From contig CAJTMX010000055.1 of NCBI GenBank assembly GCA_910577235.1, positions 1 through 13,232 of the forward strand: 13,232 nt of DNA, written 5' to 3'. The translations under genes were made by a program, and so were the position numbers. Under the pieces are notes generated by a model, which worked only from the letters and a program-made list of their open reading frames with translations, was not told the DNA's origin and searched no databases. The number at the start of each line of letters is the position of its first letter. Position 1 is the first letter of the stretch. This document shows positions 1 to 6,954 of the stretch, piece by piece. The DNA is from an uncultured Acetatifactor sp. (GTDB lineage: Bacteria; Bacillota; Clostridia; Lachnospirales; Lachnospiraceae).

Positions 1-48
1 ATACTGGGCATACAGCCATTCATCTCCCTCACAACTGTTAAAAACAGG

Positions 49-78
49 ATTATACTAGAAAAGATTTCCTATCGTCAA
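49..78 (-). promoter_or_regulatory. Divergent promoter for a gene leaving the left edge
   Basis: On the - strand TTGACG (78-73) is followed after 18 bp by a perfect TATAAT (54-49), a good vegetative promoter. The predicted transcript starts near 42, inside a short inverted repeat CTGTT-AAA-AACAG (35-47) that could be an operator. A GAGGGAG ribosome binding site lies at 30-24, with ATG codons at 23, 19 and 11. The downstream gene therefore probably starts within the first 23 bases and runs out of the window, but too few codons are visible to identify it or choose the start. Confidence 0.5.
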
Positions 79-114
79 GTATCCTTTATGCGGTCAATTT
101 CCCTGTCAAAAAAG

Positions 115-143
115 TGGATAAACCTTCCAGAGTATGATATGAT
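115..143 (+). promoter_or_regulatory. Probable pepF promoter (extended -10)
   Basis: TGGATA (115-120), matching four of six -35 positions, is followed after 17 bp by TATGAT (138-143). A TG at 135-136 gives an extended -10, which would compensate for the weak -35. It lies about 85 bp upstream of the pepF start codon and is back-to-back with the leftward promoter at 49-78. Confidence 0.45.
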
Positions 144-229
144 AGATTATGGAGCATGATTCCAAATACAGACTGTCGCACTCCCCCGGAAACCACGGTG
201 GTGTGCGGTGGTGGAAAGAGGTTATCATT

Positions 230-2038
230 ATGGCAAAAACACTACCCGCAAGAGAGCAGGTGGCCGTAGAGGACACTTGGAACCTGAGTCTGATGTACGC
301 GGACCGCGATGCCTGGGAGGCAGATCTGAAATTGGCCCAGGATATGGGCAAAAATTTGGCTGCCCGGGAAGGTCATGTCTGTGACAGCGGTCAAAGCCTG
401 TTTGACACGCTGCAAGGGCAGGTAGACCTGTACCGCAAACTGGGCCATCTGGGCGTATATGTATCCTGCCTCAGCGATCAGGACACCGGCAATGACACCC
501 ACCAGGAGATGAACCAGCGTTTTTTCAGCATCGAGGCAGGTATCCAGAGCAGCATATCCTTTATCAATCCCGAGATTCTGGAGCTGGAACCCGCACAGCT
601 GGAGGAATACTATAGACAGTATCCGAAGCTGGAAGAATACAGGATCGATTTGGAAGATACTCTGCGGTTAAAGCCCCATATCCTGTCCAAGGAGATGGAA
701 AAGCTGCTGGCAGACGTATCCGAAGTCTGCAACAATCCCGACCAGACCTATTCCATTTTCAGCAACGCCGACTTAAAGTTTCCCGAGGTGGAGGACGAGA
801 ACGGAGAGCTGGTGCAGATTACCCACGGACGCTTTGTACCGCTGGAGGAATCCGCCGACCGCCGTGTACGCAAAGAGACCTTTGAAAAATTATACGGTGT
901 GTATAAACAGTACTCCCGTACGCTGGCCAGCATCTACAGCGGCCATGTGAAACAACTGATCTTTCAGGCCAGGACGCGCCACTATGACAATACTCTGGAG
1001 GCTGCGGTAAACAGAGTGAATGTTTCCCCTCAGGTATACCGGAATCTGGTAGATACTGTGAACAAAAATCTGGACAAAATGCACCGCTATATACGGCTGC
1101 GCAAGCGTCTGCTGGGAGTGGACGAGCTGCATATGTACGATATCTACACTCCCATTATCGCCGGTGTATCCAAGAATATCCCTTTTGCGGAGGCCAAGGA
1201 GACCGTCCTCAAGGCCCTTACTCCTCTGGGTGAAGATTACCTAAACGTGGTAAGGGAGGGCTTTGAGAACCGCTGGATCGATGTGTATGAGAATGAGGGA
1301 AAACGCAGCGGCGCCTATTCCACCGGCTCCTATGACAGCTATCCCTATATCCTGCTGAACTATACCGGCAATATGGACAATCTGTTCACGCTGATCCATG
1401 AGATGGGACATTCCATGCACACATGGCATTCCAACCACACCCAGCCGCCCGTGTACGCCAACTACAGGATATTTGTGGCCGAAGTAGCCTCCACCTGCAA
1501 CGAGATCTTGCTGATGGAGTACTTGCTGGCCCACACCACGGATAAAAAAGAGCGGGCCTATCTGCTCAATCATTATCTGGACAGTTTCAAGGGAACCGTA
1601 TACCGCCAGACCATGTTCGCGGAGTATGAAATGGTCACCAACCAGATGGCTGAGTCCGGGCAGAGCCTGACTGCGGAAGCCCTGACCAAAGTGTACTATG
1701 ACCTGAACTGCAAATACTATGGACCGGATATGGTATCCGACCCGGAGATTGGTGTGGAATGGGCCAGGATTCCCCATTTCTACTACAATTTCTATGTGTA
1801 CCAGTATGCCACTTCCTTCTCTGCCGCTGTGGCTATCGCCCGTAATATTCTGGAGGAGGGCGCTCCCGCCGTGGAACGCTACAAAAAATTCCTCTCCGGC
1901 GGCTGCTCCATGCCCCCGGTTGAACTGCTGAAGATCGCAGGTGTGGATCTGACCTCCTCCCAGCCTATTCAGGACGCGCTGGACGTGTTCGGACGGGTCA
2001 TCGAGGAGTTGGAGGAACTGACGGGAGATACTCTATGA
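230..2038 (+). CDS. pepF: Oligoendopeptidase F (M3B zinc metallopeptidase)
   Basis: Cytosolic zinc endopeptidase of family M3B that cuts short peptides, used in peptide nutrition and turnover of signal or regulatory peptides. The product is 602 residues, the usual PepF length. The zinc site is visible: HEMGH at residues 390-394 (ligands H390 and H394, catalytic E391) and a third ligand E418 in AEVASTCNE. The conserved substrate-side block RIPHFYYNFYVYQYA is at 513-527. There is no signal peptide or membrane segment. The frame is open back to an ATG at 149, but the ATG at 230 is chosen because GGAAAGAGG ends 8 nt before it and the family N-terminus begins there. The stop overlaps the next, frameshifted gene by ATGA, suggesting translational coupling. 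Family assignment is very secure; the physiological substrate is not visible. Confidence 0.96.
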   Translation: MAKTLPAREQVAVEDTWNLSLMYADRDAWEADLKLAQDMGKNLAAREGHVCDSGQSLFDTLQGQVDLYRKLGHLGVYVSCLSDQDTGNDTHQEMNQRFFSIEAGIQSSISFINPEILELEPAQLEEYYRQYPKLEEYRIDLEDTLRLKPHILSKEMEKLLADVSEVCNNPDQTYSIFSNADLKFPEVEDENGELVQITHGRFVPLEESADRRVRKETFEKLYGVYKQYSRTLASIYSGHVKQLIFQARTRHYDNTLEAAVNRVNVSPQVYRNLVDTVNKNLDKMHRYIRLRKRLLGVDELHMYDIYTPIIAGVSKNIPFAEAKETVLKALTPLGEDYLNVVREGFENRWIDVYENEGKRSGAYSTGSYDSYPYILLNYTGNMDNLFTLIHEMGHSMHTWHSNHTQPPVYANYRIFVAEVASTCNEILLMEYLLAHTTDKKERAYLLNHYLDSFKGTVYRQTMFAEYEMVTNQMAESGQSLTAEALTKVYYDLNCKYYGPDMVSDPEIGVEWARIPHFYYNFYVYQYATSFSAAVAIARNILEEGAPAVERYKKFLSGGCSMPPVELLKIAGVDLTSSQPIQDALDVFGRVIEELEELTGDTL

Positions 2039-2360
2039 GCAATGATTTTGCCAAAGAGATAGAACCGTATGAAAGCCTGGACGAGGAAATGCCGCCACCC
2101 TGATCCGGGAGACTTACCCGGAGAGCAGCGAGAGCGATCTGGGACAGATCATGGAATATCTGCAAAGGACAGAAGAATTCTGCACCGATGTCTGTTGCAG
2201 TCTGGCCAGATGCTGTCTCACCCCTTATGTGCCCAAGACGGAAGATACCAAACAGAAAAAGACCCGGATAATCCGGGTATGTCAAAAGAGATATCCCTGG
2301 ATGGAGGAAGAGCAGGTCGAAGATATTCTGGATTCTGTATGCTGGCTGTCCAACCGCTAA
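2035..2360 (+). pseudogene. Small cysteine-rich protein gene, one-base frameshift
   Basis: The ATG at 2035 overlaps the pepF stop as ATGA, so the gene sits in the pepF transcription unit. Its frame runs for 23 codons (MSNDFAKEIEPYESLDEEM...) and stops at 2101. The adjacent frame then continues without interruption to a TAA at 2358-2360 with sensible coding content (ATLIRETYPESSESDLGQI and onward). One extra G near 2091 would turn ATG CCG CCA CCC TGA into ATG GCC GCC ACC CTG and restore a single 108-residue protein. The second half contains a cluster, CTDVCCSLARCC, plus two more cysteines, and has no membrane segment. I do not recognise the family. Options are a true pseudogene, a sequencing or assembly slip, or (less likely) ribosomal frameshifting at CCC TGA. 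An internal ATG at 2151 has only a poor ribosome binding site. Confidence 0.5.
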
Positions 2361-2380
2361 AGCACAATAAAGTTTATAAA

Positions 2381-2412
2381 GGGGCAGGGGAATGCATAAA
2401 TCTCCCTGCCCT
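2381..2412. terminator. Hairpin downstream of the pepF unit, possibly bidirectional
   Basis: GGGCAGGG (2382-2389) pairs perfectly with CCCTGCCC (2404-2411), extendable by G-T pairs. It follows the end of the broken gene by about 20 nt. The + side tail (TACATTATTT) is only moderately U-rich; the - side continues CCTTTATAAACTTTATT. It lies between converging units, so it could serve either strand. Confidence 0.5.
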
Positions 2413-2565
2413 ACATTATTTCGCCAGATGATCCGTACGATGTTCTCTGATACTTTGGGAGAACGCCGGAAAATCTCATTGTCATGAAACGGCAGCGGTA
2501 TTTCACCCGCCAAATATCCCCGGCGGAAAAAGCGCTGTTTTTTCTGTGTCCACATAAATGCCGTG

Positions 2566-2582
2566 GGGGAGATCCTCTCCCC
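2566..2582 (-). terminator. Hairpin just after the DUF2752 gene
   Basis: Perfect 7-bp GC-rich stem GGGGAGA/TCTCCCC around a 3-nt loop, 6 nt past the DUF2752 stop codon on the - strand. There is no uridine tract after it, so it may be an inefficient terminator or an mRNA 3'-end stabiliser rather than a classical intrinsic terminator. Confidence 0.4.
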
Positions 2583-2587
2583 TCTCT

Positions 2588-3142
2588 TCAACGCCCACCG
2601 GCGGCCTGCCCCCAGCCATATACGCGCCGGAGCAGATTTCCCTCATAATAAGTCATCGGCTCCATGTGGGGAAACATTGTGATCATTCGGTATATATACA
2701 GCGCCACCATACCCGCACAGATCACAGTCAGCAGCCCTTTCCAGATTTTCTGCCGGGACTCCAGCACATAGCGTTCCACCGCAAACACAGCCGCCAGCGT
2801 CAGCCAGGCGTATCCGAAAGGCTGTAGCAGCCAGCTCTCGTAAAAACGTCCCTGCAGGATCAGCAGGATACTTCTGGTCATACCGCAGCCCGGACAGGGC
2901 AGCCCCAAAAATTCTCTGCTGGGGCACACACCGTGTCCCAGCAGGTTCGCTGCCCCTGTGACAGCCGCCGCGATCAACAGCCCTACCTTATAATTGTCCC
3001 AGTCCCGCCGGAGGGCCTTTCCCATCTCCCGCACCGTCCTAACCCGCAGTTTCGTCTTACCCTCCCGGCGTTCACGCGGGTTCCCTGCCCCGTCTCTCGC
3101 CCTGTCACCGGTCATAAATTTACCGTGTCTGTCCGATATCAT
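2588..3142 (-). CDS. DUF2752 family small membrane protein
   Basis: A 184-residue protein with the DUF2752 hallmark CPGCGMTRS at 83-91, preceded by a further cysteine at 73 and followed by the typical QPFGYAWL stretch (108-114). Hydrophobic segments at about 53-69, 108-124 and 135-154 indicate an integral membrane protein. The first 50 residues are highly charged and longer than I expect for this family. The start at 3142 is chosen because GAGGAG ends 5 nt before it; a second ATG at 3115, 4 nt past the upstream stop, has a weaker site. The gene begins inside the 3' end of the beta-mannosidase gene (23-nt overlap), so the two are probably co-translated, though no shared function is known. DUF2752 has no established role; the paired cysteines suggest metal binding or redox but this is inference. 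Confidence 0.85.
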   Translation of the reverse strand: MISDRHGKFMTGDRARDGAGNPRERREGKTKLRVRTVREMGKALRRDWDNYKVGLLIAAAVTGAANLLGHGVCPSREFLGLPCPGCGMTRSILLILQGRFYESWLLQPFGYAWLTLAAVFAVERYVLESRQKIWKGLLTVICAGMVALYIYRMITMFPHMEPMTYYEGNLLRRVYGWGQAAGGR

Positions 3143-5699
3143 ATACGCTCCTCAGCCGAAATTCCTCCGCGTCCCCCTCCAGTATCCGCACCCGTTTTTC
3201 TCCGGGATTCATATCAAAATAGTTGTCGCTGAGTTTTATATAACAGCCTTTGCCATCCTTAACGCCCCCTATCTCCACCGACTTGGCATAGCGCGCGGCC
3301 CGCAGGATCAGAGTATCCCCCTCCCGGCGCAGGGTGAGCTCAGGGTCCGCGAACAGGAAATGCTTGGGAGCGGTGAACAGGCTGCTGCCCTCAGATATGA
3401 CCTGACCCTCCACCTCCAGCTGATAGCTGAAATACATTTCCCGCAGTCTAAATCCGGGAAATTCCGTAAAGTCTATCTTGTCCAGCCACAGGCTTTCAAG
3501 GGGCCCCACCACTACCTGAGACTGTCCCTCTGACACCACATCTCCCAGACAGCTGCGCAGCTGCCAGCGACAGATCCCTTCCACGCTCTCCCTTGTCTCG
3601 TTGGATACGCAGAGACGGGCGGACACTTCCATAGGCCCCTGCTCCGCGATACAGTAGGGACGCTGGGACAGTTCGCCCTCCTCCTCGCAGGAGAGCAACA
3701 CCGGCGCAAACATTCTTTTTTCCGCGTAATGCAGCGCTTTCCACCGCCCGAAATAATCGATGCTTGCCCAGGACGCTACTGGCCATATGTCGTTGAGCTG
3801 CCATACCACCGCGCCCATACAATGTCCCCTATGCCTGCGAAAATGCTCCACACCATAGCGTATGGCCTCCATCTGCAATAGCTGAGAGGCGTACAACAGC
3901 CGGTCAAAATCCGCGGGATACAGATAGGTTGCGGACAGATAGTTCAGTATCTTACCGTTGGCGGCCACATTCCGCTGATGCATCTCCATAACACGGGAGA
4001 AAATATTTCTGTCCTCCGGTTCCGTAAAACTCTCCACAGTCTCCATGCAGGGGAATGACTGAAAACCGAATTCCGACAGATAACGGAAACGGAACTTCCG
4101 GTATTCCGTAAACGGCTTGTTGCCGTGCCAGACATCCCAATAATGGACGTCCCCCCGGTTCTCGTCCCAAGGATTGTCAAAGTTGCCCCCCGACGAGGGA
4201 GAAGAAGGCCAGTAAAAGGTATTGGGGTCCTCCTGGCGCAGGATTTCGGGGATGATATATTCAAACAGCTTGATATAGTCGTAAAACTGCTTTTGAGAGG
4301 GTTTCCAGCACTTATCCAGAGTCTGGGTCTCCATCTCATTGTTGCCGCACCATAACCCCAGACAGGCATGATGTCTGATGCGGCGCACATTCTCCAGGGT
4401 CTCCGCCCGGATATTTTTTTCAAAAGCCTGATCCAACTCATAGGAGGAGCAGGCATACATGAAATCTTGCCACACGATAAGCCCCAGCCGGTCGCAGGTC
4501 TCATAAAAATGATCGTCCGGATAATAACCGCCGCCCCAGACGCGGATACTGTTATGTCCCGCCTCCACAGCAGACTGCAACAGTTTCTCCGTGCGCTCCC
4601 TTGTCACTCGGGAGAGCAGATTGTCCTCCGGAATATAGTCCGCGCCCATGGCAAAAATATCCACACCGTTGACCTGGTGGGCAAACTGATTGCCCCATTG
4701 GTCCTCCCGGATATCCATGGTCATGGTACGCAGCCCGATCTGCCGCTCCCATTCGTCCAGCAATCGTCCGTCGCTGCCCAGCAGAATTGCCTTTACGGTA
4801 TAAAGGGGCTGCTCGCCGTAGCCGTGTGGCCACCACAACCGGGGATGTTTGATCGTGATGCTGCCATCCGGCGACTGTCCGTATACGGTACCGTCTGGCG
4901 ACTTCACCTTTATCACGGCGGAAAGCTCCTCGTCTTCGCGAAATACCTCCAGATCCATCTGCATCTCCAGCCGCACCGCGTCCACCTGCACCCGCAGACT
5001 GCCGCCCTGCGTCTCCGGAACAGGGACTGCCAGAGGTTTTTGCACCCTGCTCTCCTCGAAACAAAGCTCCTGCATATGCGGTCCCTGATGATACTGTGTC
5101 ACATAGACGCTGTCCAGCCTGGCACTGTCCACAAGCTGCAGGCTCACCCCTCTGAAGATACCCGCGTCCGGCAGTCTGGGGCCCCAATCCCATCCGTACA
5201 TGCAGTGGGCCTTGCGCAGATGGGGGTATCCCGCCATGGCGTCACCGGAACCGCCGGTAAATACTTTTTCATTCTCTTCCCTAATATATCTTATGGGAGA
5301 ACGAAGCACCACGCCAACGGTATTGCGCCCCACCTCCGCCAGTTGCCGGATGTCGTACTCCCATATGCGGTGCATATTTTGCACATGCCCCAGCAGCGCG
5401 CCGTTCAAATAGACCTCACCCAGCGTATCGATTCCTTCAAAGCACAGCATGACTCCGTCGTATGCCAGCATGTCCTGGGTGATCTCCACGTCCGTCTCAT
5501 ATATAAAATCATTCTCCATAAGTCTTGTGGCGTCCAGCTCATTGTCCCGGTAATAGGGGTCCGGCATCTTTCCCAGCTCAAGCAGCGTGCCATACACCGA
5601 GCCGGGAACCTTGGCGTCCATCCACTCCTCCGGGATGTGGTAGACATTGTCTCCCAGGATCTTCATTCTCCAGTTTCCGCACAGATCTATCTTTTTCAT
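3120..5699 (-). CDS. Beta-mannosidase, glycoside hydrolase family 2
   Basis: Exo-acting enzyme that releases terminal beta-linked mannose from manno-oligosaccharides or the Man-beta-1,4-GlcNAc core of N-glycans. The 859-residue protein has the GH2 order: N-terminal sugar-binding jelly roll (about 1-170, with VPGSVYGTLLELG and DPYYRDNE), Ig-like domain, TIM barrel and C-terminal beta domains. Barrel blocks include RVWGGGYYPDDHFYE, the acid/base motif WCGNNEM with E455, and the nucleophile motif SEFGFQSFP with E543, spaced about as in characterised GH2 mannosidases. There is no signal peptide, so it acts inside the cell on imported oligosaccharides. The frame stays open to 5786, but the ATG at 5699 is preferred: GGAGAGG lies 9 nt upstream and the family N-terminus (MKKIDLCGNWRM) starts there. 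The 3' end overlaps the DUF2752 gene. No sugar transporter or sugar regulator is adjacent. Confidence 0.94.
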   Translation of the reverse strand: MKKIDLCGNWRMKILGDNVYHIPEEWMDAKVPGSVYGTLLELGKMPDPYYRDNELDATRLMENDFIYETDVEITQDMLAYDGVMLCFEGIDTLGEVYLNGALLGHVQNMHRIWEYDIRQLAEVGRNTVGVVLRSPIRYIREENEKVFTGGSGDAMAGYPHLRKAHCMYGWDWGPRLPDAGIFRGVSLQLVDSARLDSVYVTQYHQGPHMQELCFEESRVQKPLAVPVPETQGGSLRVQVDAVRLEMQMDLEVFREDEELSAVIKVKSPDGTVYGQSPDGSITIKHPRLWWPHGYGEQPLYTVKAILLGSDGRLLDEWERQIGLRTMTMDIREDQWGNQFAHQVNGVDIFAMGADYIPEDNLLSRVTRERTEKLLQSAVEAGHNSIRVWGGGYYPDDHFYETCDRLGLIVWQDFMYACSSYELDQAFEKNIRAETLENVRRIRHHACLGLWCGNNEMETQTLDKCWKPSQKQFYDYIKLFEYIIPEILRQEDPNTFYWPSSPSSGGNFDNPWDENRGDVHYWDVWHGNKPFTEYRKFRFRYLSEFGFQSFPCMETVESFTEPEDRNIFSRVMEMHQRNVAANGKILNYLSATYLYPADFDRLLYASQLLQMEAIRYGVEHFRRHRGHCMGAVVWQLNDIWPVASWASIDYFGRWKALHYAEKRMFAPVLLSCEEEGELSQRPYCIAEQGPMEVSARLCVSNETRESVEGICRWQLRSCLGDVVSEGQSQVVVGPLESLWLDKIDFTEFPGFRLREMYFSYQLEVEGQVISEGSSLFTAPKHFLFADPELTLRREGDTLILRAARYAKSVEIGGVKDGKGCYIKLSDNYFDMNPGEKRVRILEGDAEEFRLRSVYDIGQTR

Positions 5700-5750
5700 G
5701 GTTGCCAATCCTCTCCGTTCATTATTACTGACTTGCGTCATTTCCGGGAC

Positions 5751-5839
5751 ACATTGTCCTCGGCTCTCGTCTCTCCCGACATACATTGTCCTCTACTTAC
5801 TTCTCTCCCGACATATTGGACTCGACTCGCATTGTCTTT
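5751..5839. repeat. Degenerate 32-bp tandem repeat in the mannosidase leader
   Basis: Two adjacent 32-bp units (5751-5782 and 5783-5814) share the outer 11 bases ACATTGTCCTC and the last 13 bases TCTCTCCCGACAT; differences are confined to an 8-base centre, giving 27 of 32 identical. Two shorter, more decayed copies of the head motif follow at 5813-5823 (ATATTGGACTC) and 5829-5839 (GCATTGTCTTT). On the - strand the unit reads GAGGACAATGT and lies 50-140 nt upstream of the mannosidase start codon. It is non-coding as far as I can see. It could be repeated regulator sites or replication slippage. Confidence 0.6.
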
Positions 5840-5862
5840 AACTCGTATCCGTAACACTGACA

Positions 5863-5884
5863 GAGGGCAGCTTTCGCTGCCCTC
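5863..5884 (-). terminator. Hairpin after the PocR/chemoreceptor gene
   Basis: Perfect 9-bp stem GAGGGCAGC/GCTGCCCTC; on the - strand the loop is GAAA, a stable GNRA tetraloop. It starts 8 nt past the stop of the PocR gene. The sequence after the stem (TGTCAGTGTT) is not a strong uridine tract, so termination may be partial and the mannosidase gene could receive read-through. Confidence 0.5.
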
Positions 5885-5892
5885 CATATGAT

Positions 5893-6666
5893 TTACTCCT
5901 TCAACTGCATGATCGTATCAGTCACTTCTTTCAGCGCGTTTTTAATATTTGTGCTGGTAACTGTCATCCCCTGCGCCAGTTTCTGCACCTCCTGCGCTAC
6001 CACCGCAAAGCCTCTTCCCGCCTCGCCGGAACGGGCCGCCTCTATGCTGGCGTTCAGTGCCAGTATTTTTTGCTTGCTGCTGAAAGCCTCGATCTGGTGA
6101 GTATTCTCATTGGCCAGCACGATCTGCTCCGCCGCCTTGTTGATCCCCTCCTGCAAACGGTTTACGATCTTATCGTTCTGCGTGGTAGCGTAGCTGGCGC
6201 GCACAAACATATTGATCACATCCCCAAGCAGATTGGCCGATGCCACAATCTGTTCCTTGGTCCTCACATTCACTTCCCGCAACGCCTCAATGTAGCGGTC
6301 CTCATCAATGCCCAGCTCTCTGGCGGTAGCTCTGAATTGACCCTCGTCAGGGCTTTCCGGCAGTACCTGACCGCCAATTACGCTGCCCAATACCGTTCCG
6401 TCGTCAAGCGTGATGGGAATACCAAAATCCATCAGTCCCGCATGGCAGGCATAGACTCCCTTTCCCTCCCGATCGTTCTTCTCGCAGCGCCTGCACCCCT
6501 CCGCGCTGCCCCGAGTCAGCTTGATACAGAAATCCGTAAAATTGTAACACTCACTGATATACTGACCGTCCTCCCCAACTGCCACCGTTGCCAGTCCTGT
6601 GCTGAGCGCCCAGTTCTGCATGATCTCCTCAAATTTCTTCATATCACAGAAATCCTGTATTTTCAT
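5893..6666 (-). CDS. Soluble PocR-domain sensor with short chemoreceptor tip
   Basis: A 257-residue cytoplasmic protein. Residues about 8-155 form a PocR ligand-binding domain, recognisable from C-RRC-EKNDREG (C58, C61), YACHAGLMDFGIPI (C74, H75) and VLGSVIGGQVLPE. Residues about 160-257 are a methyl-accepting chemotaxis signalling segment with the conserved hairpin tip NASIEAARSGEAGRGFAVVA (205-224) and EVQKLAQ (225-231). There is no membrane segment and no HAMP domain, and the protein ends 26 residues past the tip, so most of the descending helix and any usual adaptation sites are missing. PocR domains are known to sense small molecules such as 1,3-propanediol or hydrocarbon-like ligands; which ligand here is unknown. 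The frame opens with a GTG at 6672, but GGAGG lies 8 nt before the ATG at 6666 and only 2 nt from that GTG, so 6666 is the start. It is flanked by hairpins and probably monocistronic. Confidence 0.88.
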   Translation of the reverse strand: MKIQDFCDMKKFEEIMQNWALSTGLATVAVGEDGQYISECYNFTDFCIKLTRGSAEGCRRCEKNDREGKGVYACHAGLMDFGIPITLDDGTVLGSVIGGQVLPESPDEGQFRATARELGIDEDRYIEALREVNVRTKEQIVASANLLGDVINMFVRASYATTQNDKIVNRLQEGINKAAEQIVLANENTHQIEAFSSKQKILALNASIEAARSGEAGRGFAVVAQEVQKLAQGMTVTSTNIKNALKEVTDTIMQLKE

Positions 6667-6803
6667 GTCCACACCCTCCCACGCTATGAATTATTTTCGC
6701 AAGCATTCCGGTGAATACCGCTAAGATCAAGCACCCCGTTTCCTGCTTTGATATTTGTCTGAAAATAGCAGTTCCACATTCTCTTGTCTGATTTCATATG
6801 TAT

Positions 6804-6832
6804 ATTCTACTATACTCCAACTGTTTTTTCCA
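6804..6832 (-). promoter_or_regulatory. Candidate promoter of the PocR sensor gene
   Basis: On the - strand TGGAAA (6832-6827, four of six) is followed after 17 bp by TAGAAT (6809-6804, five of six). It sits between the terminator at 6857-6895 and the gene start at 6666 in a very AT-rich stretch, so chance matches are likely and other nearby hexamers are possible. The remaining leader of about 130 nt shows nothing else I can name. Confidence 0.33.
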
Positions 6833-6856
6833 CATATTTTTCTTCTTTTATAACAA

Positions 6857-6895
6857 AAAAATTGACTGTTCCCTCCAAGGTAACAGTCAATTTTT
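6857..6895. terminator. Strong intrinsic terminator, symmetric on both strands
   Basis: AAAAATTGACTGTT (6857-6870) and AACAGTCAATTTTT (6882-6895) are perfect 14-bp inverted repeats around an 11-nt loop. On the - strand the stem is followed by a run of T, as expected for a terminator closing the PadR-SEDS transcription unit, whose last stop lies about 60 nt upstream. Confidence 0.85.
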
Positions 6896-6954
6896 CGCGA
6901 AGACTTATAATGTATGACGGTCGTGCTCCTGACAGTCCGTTCAGGTTGGCCACT

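Noticed and set aside
1241..1777. - strand frame of 178 codons inside pepF
   Set aside because: Antisense to the HEMGH catalytic region of pepF; no ribosome site or motif.
5751..5839. CRISPR array
   Set aside because: Only two adjacent full units with no spacers of constant length between identical repeats, and no cas genes; it is a simple degenerate tandem repeat.
4368..5891. Long + strand open frame (507 codons) opposite the beta-mannosidase gene
   Set aside because: It is antisense to a gene with clear GH2 active-site motifs, its protein has no recognisable domain and is rich in H, R and P as expected of the complement of a GC-biased gene.
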